Source: Chrysophaeum taylorii
Taxonomy: Eukaryota; Sar; Pelagophyceae; Pelagomonadales; Pelagomonadaceae
Length of the DNA: 29,449 nucleotides
NCBI GenBank assembly: GCA_029834535.1
Contig: JAQMWT010000658.1
Location: forward strand, 1 to 29,449
Direction: 5' to 3'
Both the position numbers and the translations under genes were made by a program. Each line of letters begins with the position of its first letter. Position 1 is the first letter of the stretch. The notes under the pieces are model-generated. The model searched no databases. It worked only from the letters and a program-made list of their open reading frames with translations, and was not told the origin of the DNA. This document shows positions 15,686 through 25,670 of this stretch, in pieces.

Positions 15686-18268
15686 ATGATCACATTGACG
15701 AATCGGTTGACGCGGGAGGAGTCGCAGCGCGCGTCGTGCGCGTTGTTCCACCTGTGCCTCGTCGCCGGATCGTCGCCCCGCGTGATTGACACTGTCGCGT
15801 GCGTGGCAGTATTGTTGGCGTGCGTGATGGCGTTTTGCGCTTCGGTTGGGACATTGTGGTTTATCTGGCGGAAGCACGCCCAGCACCAGCGCGAGGCGTG
15901 GCCCCGGACGGCGCAGGAGCAGACCCCGTGCGCGCGGCGGACCCAGCGCATCCAGAGCATCCAGGCGGACCCGGTGTCGAATCTGGCGCTGGTGGACGCG
16001 CTGAACGCGACGGTGATGTTCGCCGGGGCTGTTTTTAGTATCTGGTCCCCCGGGACGAGCAAGAGTTACGTGGGTGGTCTCGCGTTTCACGCAATCCTCG
16101 CGACCAGCGGCGCCGCGAGCGCCTTTATCATGCTGACGGCCCTGAGCATCCTGGACAACGTGGTCGCGTGTCGCGCGCCTTTATCGAGGCTGCCCGCGCT
16201 GCGGCGATGGGGGGAAGACCGGAGTTCGTCGTCGATGACGATCGGTTCCCAGATCGACGGGGACCACAGCGTCGCGGAATTGGGGGTGGGTATCGTGTGC
16301 ACGGTGGATTTCCAGCGCGATAGCGACGTGATGGTCGTTCCGTCGTCGGCGTGGTCGACCGAGTCGACGTTCAAAGGAATCGTGAAAGTCTGGGCGTTCG
16401 CCTCCTTCGCGTTTATCGCCTCCTACACGGTCCAGTTTTACTTTGGGCAGACCCACCAGATTCTGTTTGTGTTCACGAGTCTCTTGGCATTGATCGTGGG
16501 GGTGGGGATCGTCCTCGTGTACAAGGAAGTGCTGTGGCGCGTGCGCGTCACGTATCCGCGCGCGCGGTTTGGCGTGATGCGGCGAGCCGTTTACGCGTTC
16601 GTCGTAGCCTACGCGGCGCGCGTCGGGGTCGTGACGATCACCTTTTTTTTGATGCTGTTCACGCCCGTCGTCGACCGGTGCGACGCCCGAGTTCTGATCA
16701 TCCACCTGAGGGTGCTGCGCGCGTCGTTCGAAGTCGTATCCGCTGCCGTCGGTCTCGCCGACAGTATCGCCTTCGTGTACATCGTGCTCGCCCTCGAATC
16801 GGGAAACACCATAGGCTCGGCCTCGACGGTAGCCGACGCGATCGCGCCCCTCAAAGTCGTCGCCCTCGACGAGCGCGCGCTGGACGCGGCGCCCGTCGTC
16901 GGCCGAGGCGCGGTCGGCCACGTGAGACTCCTCGGCGCCGGCTTCGTGTCGTCGCGCGCCCCCCCCGAGTCGAGACACACGAATTTCGTGGCCATCAAGA
17001 CCTTCGCATCGATGGACGACGGCCTCCGCGACAGCGTCGTCGACACGTGGCTCGCGTCGAACCTCGACGAACTCCGGCGCGAGGCGTTTCGCGTCGCCAA
17101 GCTCTCGCACCCTTACGTCGTCCAGCTCTACGGCATCGCCGAGAGCCCCAAGCACGGCCCGTGTTTAGTCTCGGCCTTTTGCGACGGCGGATCGCTCCTC
17201 GACGTCCTCGAAGAACCCCATCGCCGCGACCTCTTCAAGAACGCGAACAGCGACGGCGTCCTCGCGAGGCGCTGCGCGCGCCACGTCGCCGAGGCGATGC
17301 GATTCCTCCACTCCCAAGGCATCATCCACCGCGACCTCAAGCCGGGAAATGTTTTGGTCGACACAAGATTTACCCTCGCTGGCAAGCCGCGGGACCGCTG
17401 GCGGTTCAAGGTCACCGACTTTGGGACCTCGCGCGTCATCCTCGACGGACGCTACCTCGACCGACGCAGCGTCGGCGGCGGCGGCACCTCGGACGTGGGG
17501 ATGTTGACGGGCCTCGTCGGGACTCCCCTCTACATGGCCCCCGAAATCACGAGCGGCAACATCGCGTACGGCACCGACGTCGACGTCTACTCGTACGGCA
17601 TCCTCCTCTGGGACCTCGCCGCCGAATCCGCCGGCTGGCGGACCGGTCTCGCGCGCGACGCCGTCTTCGGCTTCCTCGCGCAGGTCAGGGACGAGGGTCT
17701 CCGTCCCACGGTTGAAGATCATTTTGACCCCAAGCTCGTCGACCTCATGGCGCGCTGTTGGTGCCGCAGACCGTCGGATCGACCCGAGTTCCGGTCGGTC
17801 GTCGAATACTGGAACGGCATCATGCGCTCCTCCTCCGTCGAATTTGCCCGATCCGACCCGACACCTTCCACTACTTCTACTGGTGATGAGCTCGGGCTCG
17901 ACTCCCCGCGGCAGCCACCCGGCCAGTCCAACTACGGAGCGATGACCGTGCCCCAGCCCCCCATCATCATCATCATCATCATCATCATCGTGGTCAACAG
18001 CAACAACATCGAAACTCGGTCCCCTCGGGAGGAGGAGGCACCACCACCACCACCACTCGGAGCTTTTTCTTCTCCCCGAGAAAGCCACCACCACCACCAC
18101 CACTGCCGCCGCCGCCCCAGGTGGTGGTGGGAACACCACCCGAGACGACGACGCAGGGAGATCGGCACGCGTCGTCTCCAGCCAGCGACGAAGACGGGAA
18201 TAATAATCTTGGCCGGCGCGGCAGCGACAGGGCGGACGTCGACATCGTATGAATATTATGTTAAGTAA
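15686..18268 (+). CDS. Seven-transmembrane receptor-like TKL protein kinase
   Basis: An 860-residue fusion. Seven hydrophobic segments are visible at about 33-61, 102-120, 129-160, 231-253, 257-284, 299-328 and 346-370, followed by a protein kinase domain (~403-713). Kinase motifs: Gly-rich loop GRGAVG, VAIK with Lys438, a helix-C Glu (about 466, LRREAFR), HRDLKPGN (548-555), DFG (578-580), the APE motif in YMAPE and a CWCRRPSDRP-type subdomain XI. All catalytic residues are present, and the sequence style is tyrosine-kinase-like (TKL). A 7TM-TKL layout is known from amoebae and stramenopiles and suggests a membrane sensor that phosphorylates Ser/Thr targets. The ATG at 15686 is preceded directly by an in-frame TAG. 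The tail after ~720 is low complexity, with Ile and His runs from microsatellites, and may be partly a gene-model artefact. Ligand unknown. Confidence 0.9.
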   Translation: MITLTNRLTREESQRASCALFHLCLVAGSSPRVIDTVACVAVLLACVMAFCASVGTLWFIWRKHAQHQREAWPRTAQEQTPCARRTQRIQSIQADPVSNLALVDALNATVMFAGAVFSIWSPGTSKSYVGGLAFHAILATSGAASAFIMLTALSILDNVVACRAPLSRLPALRRWGEDRSSSSMTIGSQIDGDHSVAELGVGIVCTVDFQRDSDVMVVPSSAWSTESTFKGIVKVWAFASFAFIASYTVQFYFGQTHQILFVFTSLLALIVGVGIVLVYKEVLWRVRVTYPRARFGVMRRAVYAFVVAYAARVGVVTITFFLMLFTPVVDRCDARVLIIHLRVLRASFEVVSAAVGLADSIAFVYIVLALESGNTIGSASTVADAIAPLKVVALDERALDAAPVVGRGAVGHVRLLGAGFVSSRAPPESRHTNFVAIKTFASMDDGLRDSVVDTWLASNLDELRREAFRVAKLSHPYVVQLYGIAESPKHGPCLVSAFCDGGSLLDVLEEPHRRDLFKNANSDGVLARRCARHVAEAMRFLHSQGIIHRDLKPGNVLVDTRFTLAGKPRDRWRFKVTDFGTSRVILDGRYLDRRSVGGGGTSDVGMLTGLVGTPLYMAPEITSGNIAYGTDVDVYSYGILLWDLAAESAGWRTGLARDAVFGFLAQVRDEGLRPTVEDHFDPKLVDLMARCWCRRPSDRPEFRSVVEYWNGIMRSSSVEFARSDPTPSTTSTGDELGLDSPRQPPGQSNYGAMTVPQPPIIIIIIIIIVVNSNNIETRSPREEEAPPPPPLGAFSSPRESHHHHHHCRRRPRWWWEHHPRRRRREIGTRRLQPATKTGIIILAGAAATGRTSTSYEYYVK
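17962..17989. repeat. (ATC)n microsatellite in kinase tail
   Basis: About nine ATC units read in frame as a run of Ile in the C-terminal tail of the kinase. A (CAC)n-rich zone follows at about 18039-18105, giving Pro, His and other runs. Confidence 0.8.
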
Positions 18269-18336
18269 AAATAAATTCACCGCGAGGAGAGAGTAAATAA
18301 TCCTGCTGGTGTCCTGGTGAGTGCACGCGAGTGACG

Positions 18337-18367
<31 letters not shown>

Positions 18368-18529
18368 AGGCGATGATGATGATGATCCGAACGAGCGAGC
18401 GATCCACGCGTCCAGCGAAAAAGAGCGGTCGCGCGAAAATGATTGAAATCAGCGCCAGTGGTTGGTTGGCTGGTTGGTTGGTTGGTTGGTTGGTTGAACA
18501 ACTACCTGGTCGTGATGTGCGTGGTATCA
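18269..18529. repeat. Convergent intergenic region with AAC and GGTT microsatellites
   Basis: Between the 3' ends of the kinase (+) and hydrolase (-) genes. It contains (AAC)n at 18336-18367, a short GAT run next to it, and (GGTT)n at about 18459-18496. Otherwise it must hold the two 3' UTRs. Confidence 0.75.
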
Positions 18530-19630
18530 TTACTTGGCGGCGGCGGTGGTCTTTTTCTTCGAAAAGGCGGAGAAGGATTTGTTGTTGGTCGCGTCCTTCT
18601 TGGACTTGGCGACGACGGCGTCGAGGAAGCGATTGATCCGGCGGAAATAGTCGTTCTCTGCAGTCTCGAGGATGTTGTTGTGACCCGCGCCCTCGACCCA
18701 AAAGGGGTCGTGGGGGTGTTTGGCGGCAGCGTGAAGCATCTTGCCGTGCGCAAAAGGAATCTCCTCGTCGGCGGTGCCGTGAATGACGAGGACGAGGCAT
18801 CTAGCCTTCTTCATCTCGGCGAGGTTGTTGTAGGGGTCGAGGCAGGCGTAGACGTAAACGGGCGAGCAGCAACCGCCGCCCGTGAGGGAGCGGATGCCCG
18901 AGGCGATCGGGGAGTGGAGGATCAAGCCGGCGACTTTTCTGCGGGCGGCGAGGTAACAGGCGGGACCCGAACCGACCGACTGGCCGTACAAAACGATTCT
19001 CTCCGGCGGAAATTCGAGGCGCCGCGCCTCGTCGTAGGCGGCGCGGGCGTCGGCGAGAGTATTAGCGACGCTCGCGCGCCCGGTCGCGCCGCCATACCCC
19101 GAATATTCGACCGCGAGCACCGAGACGCCAAGACGACGCGAGAACGCCGAATACGTCGGAAGCATGGCACCGCAGTCCGTCGCGTTCGCGTGGAAGTATA
19201 TCACGCACAGGTCCTCGCGCCCGCGAAACTCGAAAAAAAACGACGGGACCAGCTCCTGCCGCGACGTCCGCAGCAGATTGCACCGCGGCCTGCCCTCGCG
19301 CCCGTCGACCTGCTTGAACCGGGCGAACAACGGATTCCGCTCGAGGTCGCGGTACTTCCAGTCAATCTTGCGCACGGGGAGGGGACCTTTGCGCGGCCCC
19401 TCGCCCGCCTGGGGCACGTACGTCGGGGGGTTGGGTGGAAAAAATGCAAAGTCTGCGATCACGCGGTCTGCGTCGCAGCGCCGTCGGCACAACATGGCCG
19501 CCAGCGCGGTCGAAATCACGCAGTTCGTGCAGCACGAGTGACTCACGTACTCCCGCGCCTGGACCTGCTGCTCACTTCCCCGGAGCTGCTCCGAGGAGTC
19601 GTTCGCAGGAGCGGGGGCCGCCGCAACCAT
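18530..19630 (-). CDS. ABHD17-like alpha/beta hydrolase (depalmitoylase type)
   Basis: A 366-residue serine hydrolase. It shows the ABHD17/FAM108 pattern: a PPNPPTY motif near the start of the domain (about 65-71), the oxyanion-type YFHANATDCG, EYSGYG, the nucleophile elbow YGQSVGSG (Ser218), HSPIASGIR, HGTADEEI with the acidic residue (Asp288) and GAGHNN with the catalytic His (317). Near the N-terminus a Cys cluster (33-52, including CCTNC and CRRRC) resembles the palmitoylated N-terminus of ABHD17 proteins, which remove palmitate from membrane proteins. By analogy it would act at membranes. The ATG at 19628-19630 is chosen; the preceding GTG is not needed. The last ~25 residues are Lys/Ser/Ala-rich. 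It converges with the kinase gene. Family call is firm, substrate unknown. Confidence 0.88.
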   Translation of the reverse strand: MVAAAPAPANDSSEQLRGSEQQVQAREYVSHSCCTNCVISTALAAMLCRRRCDADRVIADFAFFPPNPPTYVPQAGEGPRKGPLPVRKIDWKYRDLERNPLFARFKQVDGREGRPRCNLLRTSRQELVPSFFFEFRGREDLCVIYFHANATDCGAMLPTYSAFSRRLGVSVLAVEYSGYGGATGRASVANTLADARAAYDEARRLEFPPERIVLYGQSVGSGPACYLAARRKVAGLILHSPIASGIRSLTGGGCCSPVYVYACLDPYNNLAEMKKARCLVLVIHGTADEEIPFAHGKMLHAAAKHPHDPFWVEGAGHNNILETAENDYFRRINRFLDAVVAKSKKDATNNKSFSAFSKKKTTAAAK

Positions 19631-20068
19631 CACCCTCCCTCGGATTTTTTATTACAACTCTAACGGAAACCAAACGGATGCTCACGCTTTTTTTTTGTGG
19701 TTGTGGGAAAACGCGACACAGGACGAAAACTAGATTCGGCAGGATTATCTACAACGATCGAGAGAGAATCCGTTTAACAACCCACTATGGGGTCGCCGCA
19801 GCTTGTTCGTGACTGAAAAATGAATCAAAAAAAATCCTCTCTTTTTCCTCACCACCATCACCACCACCACACTATTCGAGCTTAATAATAATATACTAAG
19901 GGACTTAAGGTTCCTTCTACCTTTCTTGACTCCCATTCTCAAAGAGCCAGAGTGGATGGACGAGCGCACTGAAACAAAGAAGAGAGATCCGAAGAAGAAG
20001 AAGAAGAAGAAATGAGAAGAAGAAACAAGATATTAAGCGAGACTTGACTTGGTTCGAGTCACAGTTTC
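19631..20068. other. Intergenic region between hydrolase and transposase
   Basis: AT-richer than the flanks. It holds the hydrolase promoter and the 3' flank of the MULE gene. A T-run lies near 19688-19697, a CAC/CCA-rich stretch near 19850-19870 and a (GAA)n run near 19990-20012. I looked for a terminal inverted repeat of the MULE here and saw none. Confidence 0.4.
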
Positions 20069-23000
20069 TCAAAAACTTCTTAGAGCAAATGGCTCAGCGA
20101 GCTGCGTGGTTGTGCAGAATTCGATGAGAGTCGACTTGCGGATCCAGTAGCCCTCGGGTGGTCCTGCACGAAAAAAAAAAAAAAATGTGTTTTACCCAAT
20201 TGACAGACACATTGCCAAAGACGCACGTTGGCTGGCAGGTAGTAGCCCATGTCAATCTCGCTGGTGATGCAACCGTCGCCTCCCCATTCGTGGGAGTCAG
20301 CAGCGGAGCCGTCGTCGTATTCGACGACGATGTACGTCTTGGACTGGCGGTGCTCGACCTTCGCAGTGCCAGCGACATAGTCGCTCGGGGACTTGTCCTC
20401 CGTCGGGTTCTTATCGGTGGCCATGACCCGGACCGAGTCGCGCTGCTCGTTGATGAGTTCGTCGATCAAACCTCGCAGTCTGGCTTGGGCAACGTGCTTG
20501 GCGGACACAGTTGTGGGATACCAAGAAGAAGAATCAGCGCTCGCATCTCGAGATGCCGCAGGCTCATCTTCGCGAACGTGGGACATCAAAGAGGGCTGGT
20601 CACCATCTTCGCGGAGTCGTCCAACGTCCCGCTTCTTCTGACACCGCAAGCTGGACGCAGGTGGGTCTGCAGCCGGGCGCTTGCCCGCGCGCGCCTCGTT
20701 CGTTGAAGCGCCGTCGTCAATCACGTCGGCATCACCGGTTTTCGGAGACGAGGCGTTCACGAACGGGACGGAGTTGGCGACGAAATCCACCTCCACGTCA
20801 TCCACCGTCTCATGATCCGGTTGATCCTGCGCCACCACTTCCTCGTTCGTATCCGCGTCCTCCACTTCTTCTTCCTCGTCCCCCGCGCCTGTGGAAAAAG
20901 TAAGAGCTGTTCCAGACCAAGCTCCGCACCCGAACCTTTCTGCCGAGACGGGACACCAGCAAGTCCGCTGATCATGCCTTTTTTGGCCTTTTGCTGCGTT
21001 TTTCGCTGCATCTTCTTGGAGTCCTGGCCTCGTCCACGCTTGGGCTTGACCAACTTCTCTCGAGCAGCGTCTTCAAAACGCTGATGCTTCTTATGCCGCC
21101 CTGCTTGCCTCGGCTTTACGCAGGGTGGCAGGACAGAGGCCGGCAAGTTGCCACTTTCGAGTCGCTCCTGGTAGGCGGCTTCGATGTCATCTTTGTCCAG
21201 AATTCCAAGTGGCGCCAGGCCTTCGTACTGCGAACCATGGTAGTCGTTGGTGCACCACCTCGGATAGAGGCTCGCGGGATCCTCGCCTCGTGATTCCTGG
21301 GCAATGATCATGCACCCACACGGCAGTCCCGTAGTCGAGAAGCGACCGCAAGCGCAGCTAAGATTCGCGGATGCCTGACTTGCATAGTCGTCGCTTTCGT
21401 TAACGAAGCCTCGGGGGCCAATCATGACCGAGTAAATCCTCTCGCGAGCATCGTCGACCAGGGGCCATTTCACAATGAAATGACCTTCGGATTCGCTGAC
21501 CACCCGCACGCTGGCATCGGACACGGCTGTGCGTTGTGTCACAAGATCGTCGTAGGCGGCCGGCCTGCGAAGTGCGACGCCAATTTTTTTCGCAAGTCGT
21601 GTCACAGAAACATGCTTTTTGTTCGGTCAAAATAAGCTGAAAAAAAGCGACAAGCTCAAAAAAAAAGCGAAAAGTTTGATCCAAATTCACTTAGTTTGAT
21701 ACAAAACACCTTATTTCGATACAATAAAACTTAGATTTTGACCAAAAACAACTTTGTTCGATACAGTTTTTTCACTTGACAGCACTTACGTCAGACGCAT
21801 CGGGCTTTTCTTCGCCTCAGCCGCGGCAGCGATCAGCTGGTTGAATCTCTGGCTTGTTTCCTTGATGGCGACGAACAGCGACCGCGGCAAGTTGGTCAGC
21901 CGGGCATTAATATTCAGGTTGTTGTGCGACTCGGCCAAGGTCGTGGTCGTCTTGCCCATCAGGTTTTTGCCCGCGTCCAGAGCGCTGAAGGTGATCTTGG
22001 CTTGGTGCTCTGAGGCGTAGTCATTTGCGGATTTCAGGCGGTGCGCGAGCTGTAGAAGCGGAGTGAGCAGCACCCTGGCTGACACTTACCCATTCCTTTG
22101 CCGGTGCTGACATCTGGCCACGAGCCCGATCCAGCTCGGGCGTGGTCGTAGCCGTCGCCCACTCGCGGTATTTCTCGCCGTCACCAACCCTGCCTGACTT
22201 GGTGCAGTTTTCGCCGCCGCGATTACCTACACAATGGCGCTGTCAAATGGCGCCACCTTTCGGTCTAGGGCATACTGCAGCAAAAGAGCTCTGCCGCCGG
22301 CATGACCTACGGCGCACGCGAAGCTGGGGATGCTCGAGGTTATGCCCAATCGCACCTCCACGTGCGCAGAAATGCCGCCCTTAGCAGCATCGGCAACGGA
22401 AACGTGTTGACGACTCTTGAGCTCGGGCATGCCGTCGGCGCAGAACTTGTTGAACTTGGCTGCTGTCGTGGCGTTTTCAGTGTCGTTGAAGAGCCCCATT
22501 CCGAGCGTAACAATACGGTTGTTGGCGTCGGCGGTGACTCGGGAGAAGAGCGTGTCGTCTAGCAGGGTTTGCGCAGCGTCGACTTCCGTCCTCACGCTCC
22601 AGAGGCCTGGTTTGGTGAAATGATCCGCATACGGCGCAACAAGTAGCCAGCCTGAAAGAAACTTGCACTCTTTCAACTCGGGATCAACGAGCTGCTCGGG
22701 GTATTCCAGTTGCTCTTCGTCGAAGTTCACAGCCATGCCTCCGGCTTTTTCGAAGTCCTTCTTGCATCGTTTAATGAAGCGAGCCTTGAGTTCCATCTGT
22801 GTCGAGAGTAGCACCTCGATGCGGAAGCCTTGCTCCTCGGCGAGATCCTTGAGGACGAAGATCCGATCCTGCCCAAACACCGCGTGAACGAACGTCACGA
22901 TACAACGCGGTTACGTTCGATTCAAAATTCGACAATGTCGACCATAAATATAGTTTGAGCCAAAAATTAGGCTGAAAATGGTCAAAAATGGCAAAAAATG

Positions 23001-23718
23001 AAGGACACAGGAATGTTACGGCCCAGTACTCCGCATCCCCGACCCAGGCTTTGAAAACGAACTCCTTGACGTTCTGGGCACGCCTTGGCGTCACCTCGCT
23101 ATGCAAATACGGCTTGAGAGTCACAGCGAGCACCTTGTTCGGGACGTCGAACTCGGTCTTTGTCTTGTGGGTGCCGCCTTGCTGGCCTTCGACGGCAAGT
23201 ACGACGGCGTCCTTGATAAGGCCCTCCAGATGCTTGGCCGTGTAGTTGGACTTGCCCTGGGTGGACGTCGGCTTGAAGTCGCCAGGATTGCAGGTGTGAG
23301 ACACCGCAGCCGTGCACTTGCCATCAGGGCCGTCACACCCGCGTGGCACCTGGAAGACGCGTAAGAACTTGCAGCCTTTGAGCTTGCAGACAATGTCCAT
23401 CCGCCGCTTTGTGGACCTCAAGCTCTTCAGAAGGTGGCCATCTTTCTCGGCTTCCTCCAGGACGTGCATCTGAAAGTCCCACTTTGATTTGAAGGCATTC
23501 CCCAAGGTCACCTCGTGGGCGATCTCCCTCAAGAGATCCAATCTCCGCGGTGCGCGGCCTTCGTAAGTGTCGGTGCAGTCGCGAGACTTGCCCGTCCTCT
23601 TATTAGGTCTGTTCCTCCGGTTTGCACGCACCGTCTGCTCGTACGCGAGCTGAACGTCGTCTTCGTCGCTGTCCCCGAACTCCATCGTAGATCCGATGGA
23701 CTCCCGCTGTGCTGCCAT
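20069..23718 (-). CDS. Mutator-like (MULE/FAR1-type) transposase, seven exons, apparently intact
   Basis: Predicted exons on the minus strand, in order: 23718-23020, 22868-22231, 22189-22090, 22049-21790, 21564-20936, 20888-20196, 20163-20069. All junctions are GT-AG, all phases agree, and the sum is 3114 bases (1037 residues plus TGA). Domains: an N-terminal WRKY/GCM1-type zinc finger (Cys111, Cys116, His141, Cys143); a MULE catalytic core with Asp in TLLDDTLF (337 or 338), Asp in SVADAAKGG (393) and Glu in TTLAESHNNLN (519); and a SWIM-type finger (CACG...PCGC, Cys637, 639, 649, 651) in which the usual final His is Cys. The C-terminus has a Lys-rich then a long acidic segment. Introns are 151, 41, 40, 225, 47 and 32 nt. 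It could be an autonomous transposase or a domesticated factor; no terminal repeats were found. Composition is less GC-rich than the neighbouring genes. Confidence 0.85.
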
Positions 23719-23915
23719 GGCGCTCCCACACTTCCCTGACCCGTCACTGCGTCAGCCCCTCGAACATCCTCCTGCAGTCGGACAATGCTTGAACCACTTG
23801 GGCGTTATCCTTACCCCTACGTGTTTACCGGACTATTTTTTTTCGAATATTAAATTTTGCTGGTCGATGAAAAGCGTGTTGAAATAAAACACGGTATAGC
23901 GGAAGTATTAGCTAG

Positions 23916-23964
23916 TTCCGGTACACGCAGGTGGTACCGGACACAGAGTCCGAAGGTACCGGAA
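23916..23964. repeat. Cluster of GGTACCGG palindromic motifs
   Basis: TTCCGGTAC (23916-23924), GGTACCGG (23933-23940) and GGTACCGGAA (23955-23964). The first and last are inverted copies able to pair, and the middle one is itself palindromic at GGTACC. It may be a transposon end, a protein-binding site or chance. Confidence 0.55.
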
Positions 23965-24077
23965 CAGGAATCTACCCAACCAAGGTCCTGTGGTTGAACC
24001 AGGGGTTATCAATGTTGACAACCCTTCTTGGTTGCACGAAACTTCAAACCCTTCAACGGTCAAAAAATCCCAAGAAT

Positions 24078-24169
24078 CGATGGAAGGCCCCGAAGAATGA
24101 TGGCGCGACGCCTCAGGAACTAGAACCGATGGAAGGCCCCGAAGAAATGATGGCGACGCCTCAGGAACT
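24078..24169. repeat. Tandem duplication of ~43 bases
   Basis: Two adjacent copies begin CGATGGAAGGCCCCGAAGAA and end CCTCAGGAACT. They differ by single-base indels, so they sit in different frames. This speaks against a coding role for at least one copy. Confidence 0.8.
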
Positions 24170-25659
24170 CGCGGACCAGCGACGGCGTGCTTCTCGGCTG
24201 AACCACCGCGACGTCGACGCGAACCAAAAACGCCAAAAAAGAATCTCCCCGTCGAACGTGGCGAGGTCGACGAACGTGCTGACTTTTTGGAGCAGTTGGT
24301 TGACGAGTCTGTTCGAGATTGCCGGCGTGATCTTCACCACTTCGGTTACGTGGACGACGACATCAAACTCGCGTGTTGCGACGACTTCAAGACCGCGCGC
24401 GAGCGATTCGCCCGAAATCATCGCGGATCTTGTTTCGTTCGCGATCCCACCGAAACATACGAGACGATCGACGTCGTTCGCGATGCCGAGGGAAATTGGC
24501 TCGAAAAACTCGAACGAGGACCTCCTCGAAAGCCGCGAACGTCGCACTTTCGAGCTCGTGAGAGAGAAGATCGTTGATGACGGACATCGCCGGGACGAGA
24601 TCGCGCCGATGCGGCCGCCTTCCACAACTCCTTCGAGGTGCCTGACGGCGAAGGCCGATTCCACCAGATCGTCCCAGAAGCCATCCGTGAAAATGGTACC
24701 GTGGACGTCTGCTCCAAGTGTCATCAAGCTTTAACTTCCGATTCTGGACGAAGGCAAGCTGCACCCAAAAACACGATCGCGTCTGGTGCCGATTTCGGCA
24801 GTTCAGGATCAAGCTGGATGACGGGAGCGATCTCGACACGGCGTACCCGTTCGACGTCGAAGTTCTGCTTCTAGCTCGAGCGCGTGCCTACTTGTGCGTC
24901 CTCAAAGTCCTTGCAACTGCGCGTCGTTCTCGTCTACGCGGCCAAACCATCACCTTTCCTCAGCACGTCGTCCTGGACGAAGCCGACGAAGAGATTGGTC
25001 GCCGCCGCGTTGACCGCGAGGCCGTTGATGTCGCGCTCAACGACGTCCTCGTATTCATCGTTTGTCCTCCAGAAGGCACACAAGGACAACTCGAGCGTAA
25101 AGCTCTTCAAATGCTCGACACGCGCATCCGACGTCACGACGTCTTCAACTTGATGCAAGTGCAGTATCACGTGCCGGATCCCGTCGTCGCAAGCAACGAT
25201 AATATCCGCGAACCTGGCGACTATGCCGTCTTCCAAAAGACTTTCGGCGACTTCTTGCAAACCCGCCAAGGTCAAACGCGCAGCGACGCCGAAAAAAATT
25301 ACGTCGTCGAGGTCCTCAAACAAAAGGCGCGTCGCGTGCAAGACACGAAACTGGATGAGGCTGCGATGCCATCCGACGTCGCGAACGTCCGGGCCTTTGC
25401 CCAAAGTGACCATCGTCGTGCGGTAGACGAAGGAAGACGACCTCGAGGCGACGGCCAACAATCGACCGACAACGACGGCGACGTCGGCAACGACGATGAC
25501 GACCCAACAGAAGCGGAGGTCGGTCACGTCGGTATTTTACCCCGACCGGAACAAAGCGCCACGGTCATCCTTGAGAGTACGGAGGCGACGGCGAAGGACA
25601 TCATGCAGAAGTGCGTCGACGAGTCTCCGTCAAAAGAGACCCAAACCGTCTTCAAATAA
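24170..25659 (+). pseudogene. Helitron-type (DUF6570-like) N-terminal region, frameshifted and truncated
   Basis: One frame is coding-like from about 24240 to 24800, with an N-terminal helical segment, a Cys-x2-Cys-His motif (VCSKCHQAL) and the block KNTIASGADFG. Sense then moves to the next frame, with LLLARARAYLCVL and RGQTITFPQ, continuing to the TAA at 25659. That motif order matches the DUF6570/Helitron_like_N region that precedes the Rep-helicase of Helitrons. Two TGA codons at 24575-24580 lie in a 42-nt stretch (24559-24600) with GTGAGA at one end and GACGAG at the other; splicing it would keep the frame. The switch near 24798 looks like a real one-base frameshift. No Rep HUH motif or helicase follows, so the element is truncated. 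The tail is acidic. Family assignment is by motif resemblance and is moderate. Confidence 0.5.
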
Positions 25660-25670
25660 AAACAGCGACG

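Larger units (their letters stand above)
23719..24169. other. Region upstream of the MULE and Helitron-type genes
   Basis: Contains the presumed MULE promoter, three copies of a GGTACCGG-type palindrome at 23916-23964, and a tandem duplication of about 43 bases (24078-24121 and 24127-24169, differing by one-base indels). No gene is supported before about 24170. Confidence 0.4.

Noticed and set aside
25521..25535. In-frame continuation of the Helitron-type protein into a helicase
   Set aside because: The frame ends at 25659 and the next coding-like DNA is on the other strand; no Walker motifs or HUH motif are visible.
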